Positions 8,517 to 16,628 of a stretch of 64,000 nucleotides of DNA are shown piece after piece; position 1 is the first letter of the stretch, and each line of letters starts with the position of its first letter. The notes beneath the pieces are model-generated. The model had not been told where the DNA came from, made no database searches, and saw nothing but the letters and a program-made list of their open reading frames with translations. The position numbers were made by a program, and so were the translations under genes. The stretch is taken from the NCBI RefSeq assembly GCF_004116625.1, contig NZ_NXIE01000003.1, forward strand, positions 372,001 through 436,000, read 5' to 3'. This DNA is from Halarcobacter mediterraneus. Its GTDB lineage: Bacteria; Campylobacterota; Campylobacteria; Campylobacterales; Arcobacteraceae.

Positions 8517-8870
8517 TTAATTTAATAAAATGACTAACCAAGTTATTGTACAAATGGTGATGCTTATAAAAACAATGGCACTTCCAACATCTTTTGCTCT
8601 TTTTGCCATATGATTGAATTCTAAAGTTACTAAATCAACAGTTCTTTCAATGGCGCTATTTATTATTTCAGCTAGTAAAACACCACTAAAAGTGATAAAT
8701 AGAAGTAGTTTATTTGTTATTGATTCATCAACAAAAAATATAGTAGGCAAAAGAATAATTGCAAAGAGAAGTTCAATTTTAAATGAACTTTCACTTTTTA
8801 TTAAATCTTTTAATCCATTAACTGCATATGAAGTATTTTTTATAAAATTATATTTTGGCTGATTTCTCAT
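8517..8870 (-). CDS. dgkA: Diacylglycerol kinase DgkA
   Basis: DgkA is a small trimeric inner-membrane enzyme that phosphorylates diacylglycerol to phosphatidate. The 117-residue product has three membrane segments and the family core AEIINSAIERTVDL, with Glu68, Asn71 and Glu75, followed by AKRAKDVGSA with Lys90 and Asp94. These match the catalytic and metal-binding residues of the E. coli enzyme. Its start overlaps the eptA stop by four bases. The coupling is sensible because phosphoethanolamine transfer from phosphatidylethanolamine releases diacylglycerol, which DgkA recycles. Confidence 0.95.
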   Translation of the reverse strand: MRNQPKYNFIKNTSYAVNGLKDLIKSESSFKIELLFAIILLPTIFFVDESITNKLLLFITFSGVLLAEIINSAIERTVDLVTLEFNHMAKRAKDVGSAIVFISITICTITWLVILLN

Positions 8871-10477
8871 TTTTGCTCTTTTCTAATAGTTGATAATATA
8901 TCTAGCTTCTTATTGTAAGCATCTGTTTGCACTTCAAATAATCCAAGAATAGTGTGAAATAAGTTATCTTGAGAAAAATCATTATTTTTTATACTATTTA
9001 GTCTATTTAAATCCAATTGTCTTTTCATACTATCTCCAAACCACATAAGTGATGCTACATGAGTTTGCTCTTTTGGGGCCATAAAATAAGGCATTCCATG
9101 AAGGTATATTCCATTTTCCCCAAGACTTTCTCCATGGTCACTCATATAAAACATAGCAGTATCATATTTATTTGAATATGGTTTTAAAAAATCTATTACT
9201 TGTGATAAGAAGTAATCAGTATGCAATATTGCATTATCATAGGCATTTGAAATTTCTTCTTTTGTACACTTTTCTAATTGGTTTGTTTTACAAATAGGTT
9301 TAAACTTTTCAAATCTTTCTGGATATCTTTTATAATATGCAGGTCCATGATTTCCCATTTGATGTAAGATAATAAAGATATCTTCACTTTTACTATCTTT
9401 TATAAATTTATCTAAACCTATTAACATTCCTTCATCTCTGCATTCGCCGTTTTCACAAATAGTATTTAAATCTTTAGATTTATAATCCTCATATTTTACT
9501 CTTACTGCAACACCTTTAGAAGAAGAGTTATTATCTCTCCATAATATATTTACATCTTTTGTATGTTTTAAAACATCAAGTAAATTTTCATTTGATACGG
9601 CTTTACTATGACTATAGTTATCTCTTGTAAATTTAGAAAACATACAAGGAACAGAGTATGCAGTAGAAGTTCCACAGGATGACATATTTGAGAAGTTATA
9701 TACTTCTTCTTTTTCTAAAAGTGGGTTTGTATCTCTTTTATATCCATTTAAAGAGAATCTATCTGCTCTAGTTGCTTCCCCTACTACCATTACAATTAGC
9801 TCTTTTTTATGTTCAGGTGTTTCATCAATAAGTGCATCATCCCCAGTTTTTTTAACAATAATTTTTCCAGTGAAATATGTCTTCTTTGTATAATTTACTA
9901 TGGCAAACATCCAGTATGTAGGATTTGCATAATATTTAAGTGTTTTATGTTCTCTAAAAAAAGAGGTGTAAAATTTACTTGTACTAAAAAGTGTAATAAC
10001 AATAAGAAGTAAAATTAATAGTAGAGTTTTTATTTTTCTAAAACTCTCTTTCTTAAATGAACCATAATCAATATTTGTTTTATAAACTAAAAAACTTGGA
10101 ATTATTCCTAAAAATATCACATATAAAACTAACTGGAAACTAAATAAATCAAGGCTTTCATTTAGATTTGTTTCCAATGCATTTCTAATCATTTCTTTAT
10201 CTATAATCACATTATAAGTATCCATAAAATAAGCGGTAAAAGATGAAACCATTAGTAGAATAATTAAAAAGGGTTTTATATAATATCTTGAACTAAGTAA
10301 AGATAATACAAAACTTATAAATAAAAACAGAGTGAAAAATATACTTATTGTATAAAGTATGTTAATGCCAGTAAAACTATATGCTAAAGAAAAATTTCTA
10401 AAAAATGAGAAATTGTAGAAAACTGTAAATAGTAAAGATATATAAATTATAAGCTTGTATTGCGAGATTTTTTTCAT
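8867..10477 (-). CDS. eptA: Lipid A phosphoethanolamine transferase (EptA type)
   Basis: The 536-residue protein has five N-terminal membrane helices (to about residue 165) and a periplasmic sulfatase-like domain. Metal and catalytic motifs are present: VVGEATRADRFSLNGY with Glu234, the nucleophile region SCGTSTAYSVPCMFS (Thr270 or Thr272), and DHGESLGENGIYLHGMPY. Such enzymes add phosphoethanolamine to lipid A phosphates, and in Campylobacter also to flagellar rod protein and N-glycans, raising resistance to cationic peptides. AAAGGA precedes the ATG. A 23-bp block identical to one upstream of the operon starting at 16479 lies 84 bases upstream. Confidence 0.93.
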   Translation of the reverse strand: MKKISQYKLIIYISLLFTVFYNFSFFRNFSLAYSFTGINILYTISIFFTLFLFISFVLSLLSSRYYIKPFLIILLMVSSFTAYFMDTYNVIIDKEMIRNALETNLNESLDLFSFQLVLYVIFLGIIPSFLVYKTNIDYGSFKKESFRKIKTLLLILLLIVITLFSTSKFYTSFFREHKTLKYYANPTYWMFAIVNYTKKTYFTGKIIVKKTGDDALIDETPEHKKELIVMVVGEATRADRFSLNGYKRDTNPLLEKEEVYNFSNMSSCGTSTAYSVPCMFSKFTRDNYSHSKAVSNENLLDVLKHTKDVNILWRDNNSSSKGVAVRVKYEDYKSKDLNTICENGECRDEGMLIGLDKFIKDSKSEDIFIILHQMGNHGPAYYKRYPERFEKFKPICKTNQLEKCTKEEISNAYDNAILHTDYFLSQVIDFLKPYSNKYDTAMFYMSDHGESLGENGIYLHGMPYFMAPKEQTHVASLMWFGDSMKRQLDLNRLNSIKNNDFSQDNLFHTILGLFEVQTDAYNKKLDILSTIRKEQK

Positions 10478-10560
10478 TGAGTTCCTTTGTTAAATTAAAA
10501 AAAATTTTATAGAATAAGCATTAATGAATAAGAAATTATGAGTTAATAAAGATTTAACAC

Positions 10561-10583
10561 TTTATGAATTTTTGTTCATATTT
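10561..10583. repeat. 23-bp sequence identical to 16542-16564, upstream of eptA
   Basis: The block begins TTTATGAATTTTTG and ends TTCATATTT. It contains ATGAA-N6-TTCAT, an inverted pair. It is found in the same orientation at 16542-16564, and both copies sit upstream of minus-strand operons (eptA-dgkA and the seven-gene operon). A shared operator is the most likely reading. The two copies also bracket the seven-gene operon, so a recombination origin is the alternative. Confidence 0.6.
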
Positions 10584-10586
10584 CTA

Positions 10587-11300
10587 TTAACATAACTTTA
10601 AAAGAGTTATTTCACTATCTGCTTTATATCTAAAATCAATACCCCAAGTTCCTAGCCCTTTATTTACATAAATACAAGTGTTTTTTTTATAAAAAATTCC
10701 TGCTAAAAAAGGTTGGAAAAGTTTTACAAAATAATGAAAAGGGAAGATTTGACCTCCATGGGTATGTCCACATAAGAAAAGTTTAGTATTTGAATTTACT
10801 GCTAAAGAGTAATCTTTTGGTTGATGGGCAAGTAAGATTGAGTCTTCATTGTTTTTTAAAAATTCAAAGACTTTTTTTTCTTCTCTTTGTATTTTAAAAA
10901 ACTTTGAGAATCTGTCACTTATTCCAGCAAGGGCAATCTCTTTGTTTTGGTATTTTATAAAAATGGTTTTATTATCTAGAAAAGTAAAGTTTGTTAAAAG
11001 AGTTTTTAATCTCTTTAGTCCATAAAATATATCATGGTTACCACTTATATAAAATACCTTTTTCAAAAGATTTAAAGCTTCAAGTTGAGGTATTATTTTG
11101 TCTGCTTTACAATCAATAATATCTCCTGTAAGAGCTAAAAAGTCATATTCTATGTCATTGCAAAAGCTTACTAATTTTTTAATATCTTCTATTTTTGTTT
11201 TTTTGTTTATATGCAAGTCACTTAAGTGAAGAATTTGCAAACCCTGCAAATTCTTAGCTTTTACTTTAAGATTTTTTATTTCTAACTTTGTTGGTTTCAT
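10587..11300 (-). CDS. Calcineurin-like metallophosphoesterase (YkuE/YaeI-like)
   Basis: The 237-residue protein has the dinuclear-metal signature in order: LSDLH (Asp28, His30), LTGDIID (Asp60), GNHD (Asn88, His89), LAHQPKDY and CGHTHGGQ. The C-terminal part (VNKGLGTWG, then YKADSEITLL) matches the YkuE/YaeI group and resembles the membrane-anchored paralogue at 23674-24798. It has no membrane segment. It is the last gene of the seven-gene operon, and its ATG overlaps the stop of the preceding gene (ATGA). The substrate is unknown; lipid-linked pyrophosphates are candidates in this group (inference). Confidence 0.85.
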   Translation of the reverse strand: MKPTKLEIKNLKVKAKNLQGLQILHLSDLHINKKTKIEDIKKLVSFCNDIEYDFLALTGDIIDCKADKIIPQLEALNLLKKVFYISGNHDIFYGLKRLKTLLTNFTFLDNKTIFIKYQNKEIALAGISDRFSKFFKIQREEKKVFEFLKNNEDSILLAHQPKDYSLAVNSNTKLFLCGHTHGGQIFPFHYFVKLFQPFLAGIFYKKNTCIYVNKGLGTWGIDFRYKADSEITLLKLC

Positions 11301-11749
11301 AGAAAAACTTTTTCTAAATCATCTTTTGAAATAAATTCAATACTTTTTATTACACCATTTTTCAGGCGATAAAGAGTTGACATTCCATCTTTTGCTTTAA
11401 ATCTATCATCTTTTTCATCATAGATTAAAAGAATTTCATGTTTATAGTTTTTCATCTTAGGTAAAGCGAACATTTTTGTAATAAACATAGGCATACCTGA
11501 GATATTTGCTATAAAAATAGCATTGTGCTCTTTTAGAAAGTTAGAGTCTTTTTGAGCTAAAAACTCATTTACTTCTTTTCCTGTTCCTTTTTCAAAAGAG
11601 ACAATTATTGTAGTTATATTTTCATCAATTGTTTTCTTTTCATCAAACTGGTTAGCTAAAGAGAAGTTAGATATTTTTTCATTTACAAGTAATTCATGTG
11701 AAAAAGCACAAATTACAAAAGTAAGAAGTAGAATAATTTTTTTCATCAA
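11297..11749 (-). CDS. Exported thioredoxin-fold-like protein without CXXC
   Basis: The 150-residue protein has a cleavable signal peptide (MKKIILLLTFVICAFS, cleavage near residue 17) and then NEKISNFSLANQFDEKKTIDEN, the opening typical of AhpC/TSA or thioredoxin-like proteins. The active-site CXXC or peroxidatic Cys is absent; the mature part has no Cys. It is probably a periplasmic thioredoxin-fold protein with a non-redox role. It lies one base after the yceI-like gene and overlaps the phosphoesterase gene. The fold assignment is tentative. Confidence 0.7.
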   Translation of the reverse strand: MMKKIILLLTFVICAFSHELLVNEKISNFSLANQFDEKKTIDENITTIIVSFEKGTGKEVNEFLAQKDSNFLKEHNAIFIANISGMPMFITKMFALPKMKNYKHEILLIYDEKDDRFKAKDGMSTLYRLKNGVIKSIEFISKDDLEKVFL

Positions 11750-11750
11750 T

Positions 11751-12284
11751 CTATCCTTTTATATAATCTAAGTGATAAGAGATATCTATTTGATCTCTAA
11801 CTGTTAGAAAAAACATTGTTGGTGGTTCAAGATTGAACGATGTTAATTTAATAGAGAAGTTTCCATCTAAAACTAAATGGTTATCTTTGTCTTTTATTTG
11901 AGCAAGGGAACTAATCTCTTTTTCTAAACCATTTAAAGTAAGAAAACCTTTGATCAAAAAACTATTATCAAGTCTTTCTATAGAATTAAGTCTAAATGAT
12001 ATTTGAGGGAAAGTTTCTGAATGTAGCGTCTCATACATATGCAAGTCTCTTTTTTCATTGTCACTATGTAGTGAAAAAGTTGTTAAAGAGATAGTTCCTT
12101 TTAATGAACTTAACTTTTCATTCATTGTAAGATGTGAAATAATATCTTTTGTAGATGGATTGATGTTTTTATCCCCAAAAACCTCTGTGTGTGTTTTGAT
12201 CTTTCCATCTACAAATTTTAAGTCTTGGGCATTTACAAAACTTAAAATCCCAGTAAATAAGAATATATATACTAATTTAACCAT
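11751..12284 (-). CDS. YceI-family periplasmic lipid/quinone-binding protein
   Basis: I place the start at the ATG at 12284, preceded by an AGGAGT ribosome site. That gives 177 residues with a signal peptide (MVKLVYIFLFTGILSFVNAQ); a longer frame reaching 12410 only adds non-coding-like residues. The mature part matches the YceI lipocalin-like fold: HLTMNEKLSSLKGTISL, FPQISFRLNSIE, FLIKGFLTLNGLEKEI and SIKLTSFNLEPP. YceI proteins bind isoprenoid chains such as polyprenyl or quinone tails in the periplasm. It overlaps the upstream membrane-protein gene by 13 bases, inside the seven-gene operon. Confidence 0.85.
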   Translation of the reverse strand: MVKLVYIFLFTGILSFVNAQDLKFVDGKIKTHTEVFGDKNINPSTKDIISHLTMNEKLSSLKGTISLTTFSLHSDNEKRDLHMYETLHSETFPQISFRLNSIERLDNSFLIKGFLTLNGLEKEISSLAQIKDKDNHLVLDGNFSIKLTSFNLEPPTMFFLTVRDQIDISYHLDYIKG

Positions 12285-13246
12285 GGTAACTCCTTTTTTT
12301 GTGATTGTTGTGTAGCTAAGATTTTGATTATGCATACTAAGAATATAACTGGAACAAAGTACGTTAAATTTTCTAAAGCCACAAATAATCCAGCACCAGA
12401 TGCAGCCCAACCTATAAATACCATATAAATACCAAGCACTTTTAACTCTTTTTTTACAATTGTTTGAAGTATTACTACATTGTAAAATGAGATTACAAAA
12501 GGATAAACAAGTGATAAGATAAATGCTTCATGTAAGAAATAAAGTAGGTATGAAAGGGCAAAAAGAGTTAAAATTAAAAGCTCTTTTTGTGTTTTCTCTA
12601 TCTTTATATAAAAAGCACTAACAACTCCAATTAGGTGAAAAACAATTATTTCTAAAGTAAAACCATCTCTCCAAATAGAAGTGCTTAAATCCCTTGAAAG
12701 AGTTTCAAACAAAGTTGAATCAAGGAAAATCCAAAGAACCATCACAAATAGTGAGTATGAATAGTTATTGCTTGTTAAATCTTTATTCTCTTTTTGATTT
12801 AAAAATAGTGATGAAAGTAGGGCAATTATAGTAAAGATTATTGCAATAGAACCTCTTTTTGAAGCTTCATATGTGAAAAGAAAAGTTCCTAAAGCATATG
12901 AAATACAAAGGGCAAAACCTAATTGTATATTTGAGGCTTTTTTTAGTTCATTTATTAATAACGGTGCTAAAGCTCCAACACTTATACCAAGTATAAATAA
13001 AAGTAGGGCATTTAAATTTGGATAAAAAAAACTAACTGCTAATTGAATAAGCAAAAATGAAAATATCTTGTTTTTATTTGAGGTTTTAATATAAAAACTT
13101 AATATTGAACCAATAACACCTCCAATAGGAAGTGGTGCTATAACAAAGATATTTGAGGCTAAATGCTCAACAATACCTGTTTGTGCAATAAGTAAGTAAT
13201 AACATAACTCAAAAGCAATAAAAAATACTAGGGCTAATTTTTGCAT
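12272..13246 (-). CDS. Polytopic membrane protein, MFS-like, unknown function
   Basis: The 324-residue protein has nine or ten predicted membrane segments over its whole length and few charged loops. Stretches such as NIFVIAPLPIGGVIGSILSFYI and the ALGTFLFTYEASKRGS region recall transporter folds, but I cannot assign a family. Its start overlaps the oxidase-like gene by 13 bases and its end overlaps the yceI-like gene by 13 bases, so its expression is tied to both. A transport or assembly role for the oxidase-like subunit is possible but unsupported. Confidence 0.72.
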   Translation of the reverse strand: MQKLALVFFIAFELCYYLLIAQTGIVEHLASNIFVIAPLPIGGVIGSILSFYIKTSNKNKIFSFLLIQLAVSFFYPNLNALLLFILGISVGALAPLLINELKKASNIQLGFALCISYALGTFLFTYEASKRGSIAIIFTIIALLSSLFLNQKENKDLTSNNYSYSLFVMVLWIFLDSTLFETLSRDLSTSIWRDGFTLEIIVFHLIGVVSAFYIKIEKTQKELLILTLFALSYLLYFLHEAFILSLVYPFVISFYNVVILQTIVKKELKVLGIYMVFIGWAASGAGLFVALENLTYFVPVIFLVCIIKILATQQSQKKELPWLN

Positions 13247-14796
13247 AACTGCTCCTTTTTATAAAAATAAAGTAGATAAAAAACCACCATTGAAATATCA
13301 AAGGCTGATATAAATAGTGCAACAATTTCTAATGTTCCTGCTGTATAAAGAGAGAAAAATAGTGAACTAATAAAAACTCTAATAAAAACAGTTAGTTTTG
13401 TAAGAATTGATTCATACTCTTTATACTTTAAAGCTAAGAAGTGAATAAGTCCTGTCATACTTACAAAGGCAAAAACTATATATTCATATTTTCCTTCAAA
13501 ACTAAAGTTTAAACTTGGATAGATAAAGCTAGCAAGAAGAATTAAAAACACTCCTCCTAAACCATCACTTAAAAAGCCAAAAAGGTTATACTTTTGTAAG
13601 TTAGTAAATTGATATTTTATATTTAAAAAAGCTAGTACTGAAAGAAAAGCAAAAATACCAAAGATAGTTCTTGCAATCCAAAAATTATGAATAGAAGCAT
13701 TTAAAACTCCTGCTTGAACAAATCCACTTAGAGATAAAACAGTGAAAATCCCTATAAGACCAAAAAGATAAAAGCTATAAAATTTTAATGTTTGAAGCTC
13801 TTTTATATGAGAAACAAACATTGAAATCACCATAAAGAAAACTGAAATTCCCATAGCAACGTGAGCATGAGCTACAATTAAATCATTTCTGTGAAATATC
13901 CATCTAATTTCTGGAATAAATAGAATATTTCCTTCAATATCTACAAAAAGAAAAGAAGCAATAGAAATAAGAAGTGCTAGTTTTGCAAACCTTTCAATTT
14001 TTGCATCTTGATACCATCTATATAAAAGTGGTACATAAAGGAGTGTAAGATATTGAAAAAACCACTCTTGGTTATAAGTTAACTCTCCTATAAAACTTCT
14101 ATAAAGAACTGAGATAATATAAAAAAATAAAGGAGTAATCCAAAGAATATTCCATCTAGCTTTAAACTCATTTTTACTTAGAAGTTTGATGATTAAAAAA
14201 TAAATAGGAATTAAAGCAAAGCTCATTCCAAGTGTATTGTCTCCATGTGGTCCAGTAACTGTTTTTTCAACTTGACCAATTGTAGGATTCATAAGAACTA
14301 AAAGTGCAAAAGGAGCAGTCATTACTATGTATAAAGAAACTTTAACCCATAAAGGTTTTACTCCGTACTGCTTGATGAATTTATATAAAGCAATGATATA
14401 AAAAACTCCAGCAAGGCTTAAAATAAAATTTAGTTCATAGGGAAAATCATAAAAAGCCAAACCTCTTGTATTTCCAAATAGAAGTGAAGAAATCATAAAT
14501 ATTAAAAAGATATACCAAAAAATAGTATATAAATTTAAATAAAAAAGCCCATCTTTACAAGAACCAATCTCTTTATTTATAAGTAAAAAAGGTAAGTATG
14601 AAAGCATAAGTGGAATAAAACCATAAAGCATAAGAGAGATATGTAAGCTTCTTATATTTACTGGGTTTAGTGTTGTTGAATCAATAAATACCCCAAGTAG
14701 ATTTATTGAGTATAAAATACCAAAGAATAGTCCTAAAAAGAAAAATAGTAAAGAGACTCTAAACTGTTTTTCTATAAAAATATTAAAGCTGTCCAT
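13234..14796 (-). CDS. Heme-copper oxidase subunit I-like membrane protein lacking the usual CuB His pair
   Basis: The 520-residue protein has about 12-14 membrane helices and looks like a remote CcoN/NorB relative. Seen: helix II-like RSLHISLMLYGF with His52 (low-spin heme ligand position), TGPHGDNTLGMSF with His184 (where helix VI His is expected), and helix X-like VAHAHVAMG with His310 and His312, then NFWIARTIFG resembling the CcoN helix XII region. The adjacent His-His pair of helix VII that normally binds CuB is absent near RSFIGELTYNQEWFFQY (233-249). It may bind one or two hemes without copper. It overlaps neighbours on both sides, with no subunit II or cytochrome c gene nearby. Confidence 0.65.
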   Translation of the reverse strand: MDSFNIFIEKQFRVSLLFFFLGLFFGILYSINLLGVFIDSTTLNPVNIRSLHISLMLYGFIPLMLSYLPFLLINKEIGSCKDGLFYLNLYTIFWYIFLIFMISSLLFGNTRGLAFYDFPYELNFILSLAGVFYIIALYKFIKQYGVKPLWVKVSLYIVMTAPFALLVLMNPTIGQVEKTVTGPHGDNTLGMSFALIPIYFLIIKLLSKNEFKARWNILWITPLFFYIISVLYRSFIGELTYNQEWFFQYLTLLYVPLLYRWYQDAKIERFAKLALLISIASFLFVDIEGNILFIPEIRWIFHRNDLIVAHAHVAMGISVFFMVISMFVSHIKELQTLKFYSFYLFGLIGIFTVLSLSGFVQAGVLNASIHNFWIARTIFGIFAFLSVLAFLNIKYQFTNLQKYNLFGFLSDGLGGVFLILLASFIYPSLNFSFEGKYEYIVFAFVSMTGLIHFLALKYKEYESILTKLTVFIRVFISSLFFSLYTAGTLEIVALFISAFDISMVVFYLLYFYKKEQLCKN

Positions 14797-15403
14797 CTTT
14801 TACCTCCAGTGTTATATCAGCAAGCTTTGCTAGTTCTTTATCGTGGGTTGCAACAATTATTGTTACACCACTTTTTGCAAGTGTTTTAAAAAGATTAAAT
14901 ACATTTAAAGAGTTTTTTGAATCTAAGTTTCCAGTTGGTTCATCTGCAAAAATCACTTTAGGACTGTTTATTAAAGCCCTTGCAATAGCAACTCTTTGTC
15001 TTTGACCACCTGAAATTTCATTTGGATAATAGTTTTTTAGTTTCTGGATTTCTAAGATAGTAAGTAGTTTATCTATCTCTTCTTTGCTTGCTTTTTCATT
15101 TGCAAGAAGAATGTTCTCTTTTACGTTTAGATAGTTTATTAAATAGTGAAATTGAAAAACAAAGCCAATATTTTCTTGTCTAAACTTATCAATATTTTTA
15201 ATCTCTTTATACGGAGTCTCTTCAAAAACAATCTCCCCAGAGTTTGGTTTTAATAGAGTTGATAAAATAGAAAGCAGAGTTGTTTTACCGCTACCACTCT
15301 CTCCTGTAATTGCTACAAAAGAGCCTTTTTTGATATTTAGATTTATATTTTTTAAAGCAAAGTCTCTATCATATTTTTTACATACATTTTTTAGAGTAAT
15401 CAT
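14783..15403 (-). CDS. ABC transporter ATP-binding protein (LolD/MacB type)
   Basis: The 206-residue ATPase has Walker A GESGSGKTT (about 35-43), the Q-loop in FVFQFHYLINYLN, the signature SGGQRQRVAIARAL, Walker B VIFADEPTGNLD and the switch His in ATHDKE. Length and motifs match the LolD/FtsE/MacB subfamily, which powers mechanotransmission rather than classical import. It overlaps the permease gene by four bases and the oxidase-like gene by 14, so the three are translated together. The cargo is unknown. Confidence 0.93.
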   Translation of the reverse strand: MITLKNVCKKYDRDFALKNINLNIKKGSFVAITGESGSGKTTLLSILSTLLKPNSGEIVFEETPYKEIKNIDKFRQENIGFVFQFHYLINYLNVKENILLANEKASKEEIDKLLTILEIQKLKNYYPNEISGGQRQRVAIARALINSPKVIFADEPTGNLDSKNSLNVFNLFKTLAKSGVTIIVATHDKELAKLADITLEVKDGQL

Positions 15404-16479
15404 ATTTTATCTCCTTGGATTAAAACAATTGGGTCTGTTTTTGAAGCATTTAAAGCAGGAAAAATAGAACCTAAAATAGAGATTGTAAGAGTTGTAAAGA
15501 AGATAAAAATAGTTATCTCTAGTGAGATCTCACCATTTACATAACCTTGTAAAAATGAGTTGTTTTTTATAAGAAATAGTGCAAGGTTTGAAATTATTAA
15601 AGCTATGAAAAAACCAACAACTCCTAGAATAACAGCTTCATTAACTATTTGTAAAATGATTTTCTTCATAGAGATTCCTATGGCTCTTTTAATACCAAAT
15701 TCGCTTTTTCTTTGATTTATAGTGATACTTAAAATTGAAGCAATAGTTAAAAGTCCCATACAAAAAGAGATAAATGAAATCACATTTGATGAGGTTTTGA
15801 TTATCTTAAATTGATTATAGTTGTCAACAAAATTGCTAGTTGATTTTGCTTCAATATCTTTATCAAAAAGGTCTATTTTCAGTGCTAGTTTTTCAATATC
15901 TGTGTCAATTCTACAGTTAACCATAATCATTGAAGCACTTTTATTAAAGATTTTACTAGCATCATTTATATTTAAAACTGCTCCTCCATTTTCAAAACCA
16001 ATAGAGCTTTCAAAAACGCCAGAGACTTTAAAAGTTTTATTTGAAAGTTTTATTTCATCTTTTCTATCTAGGTTTTCATAAATTGATTTTCCTAAAAGAA
16101 CTTCATTTTTTTTTGGGTAAGTACCTTGTATCAATTTGTAGTTTTTGAATCTATTTTTTGTAACTCCATAAACTGCAACAATAGGAAGTTTTTCCACCAT
16201 AGAAGCTCCTACTATAAGAGCTGAGGCTTTTGTAACTTCATCTAAAGTTTTGATTTTCTCTATTAAATTTATATTAACATTTGAGAAAAAAGTATCAGAG
16301 ATGTTTTTTTGAGTAACTATGATATCTCCATCACTTTTTAGCATTGAAGAGTACATAGAAATTACTCCATTTGAAATAGAAGTGATTAAGAAAATAGAAG
16401 TAATTGATAAAACCAAACTTAATATAATAAGAGATGTTTTTAGCCTATTTGCTTTTATGGCTTTAAAAGCGTATGACAT
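15400..16479 (-). CDS. MacB/LolC-type ABC transporter permease (FtsX-like)
   Basis: The 359-residue protein has one N-terminal helix (about 12-34), a periplasmic MacB-core domain (about 40-225, with YGVTKNRFKNYKLIQGTYP and VLLGKSIYENL), and three C-terminal helices with the FtsX-like pattern (RKSEFGIKRAIGISMKKI, then IFPALNASKTDPIVLIQGD). This is the type VII ABC topology of LolC/E, MacB and FtsX. It is the first gene of the seven-gene operon. Three TTCAT repeats at 11-bp spacing and a TATAAT-like -10 lie upstream. No membrane-fusion protein is encoded nearby, arguing against a standard MacAB pump. Confidence 0.9.
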   Translation of the reverse strand: MSYAFKAIKANRLKTSLIILSLVLSITSIFLITSISNGVISMYSSMLKSDGDIIVTQKNISDTFFSNVNINLIEKIKTLDEVTKASALIVGASMVEKLPIVAVYGVTKNRFKNYKLIQGTYPKKNEVLLGKSIYENLDRKDEIKLSNKTFKVSGVFESSIGFENGGAVLNINDASKIFNKSASMIMVNCRIDTDIEKLALKIDLFDKDIEAKSTSNFVDNYNQFKIIKTSSNVISFISFCMGLLTIASILSITINQRKSEFGIKRAIGISMKKIILQIVNEAVILGVVGFFIALIISNLALFLIKNNSFLQGYVNGEISLEITIFIFFTTLTISILGSIFPALNASKTDPIVLIQGDKI

Positions 16480-16522
16480 TTTTTTCCTTTTTTTATTAAT
16501 TATAGAAATTTATCAAGTATTA

Positions 16523-16564
16523 ATGAACATGTTATGAATAGTTTATGAATTTTTGTTCATATTT
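16523..16564 (-). promoter_or_regulatory. Three TTCAT direct repeats at 11-bp period plus shared 23-bp block, upstream of the seven-gene operon
   Basis: Plus-strand ATGAA occurs at 16523-16527, 16534-16538 and 16545-16549, exactly 11 bp apart, which is TTCAT on the coding strand. The outermost copy is inside a 23-bp block (16542-16564) identical to 10561-10583 upstream of eptA. The block ends 63 bases before the permease start. The period fits an OmpR-family regulator; the one at 7251-7919 is the obvious candidate (inference). Confidence 0.55.
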
Positions 16565-16595
16565 TAAAAAGAACTAAATTTAAGTTAAGTTTTAG

Positions 16596-16601
16596 TATAA
16601 T
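16596..16601 (+). promoter_or_regulatory. Probable -10 element of the typA promoter
   Basis: A perfect TATAAT sits 27 bases before the typA ATG, followed by CGCGG. No -35 match is evident, as is common for Campylobacterota housekeeping promoters. The site is divergent from the seven-gene operon promoter. Confidence 0.5.
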
Positions 16602-16628
16602 CGCGGAAAATTATCATAAAGAGAGTAA

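Noticed and set aside
12285-12410. N-terminal extension of the YceI-like gene
   Set aside because: It overlaps the upstream membrane-protein gene and hides the signal peptide that begins at 12284 after AGGAGT.
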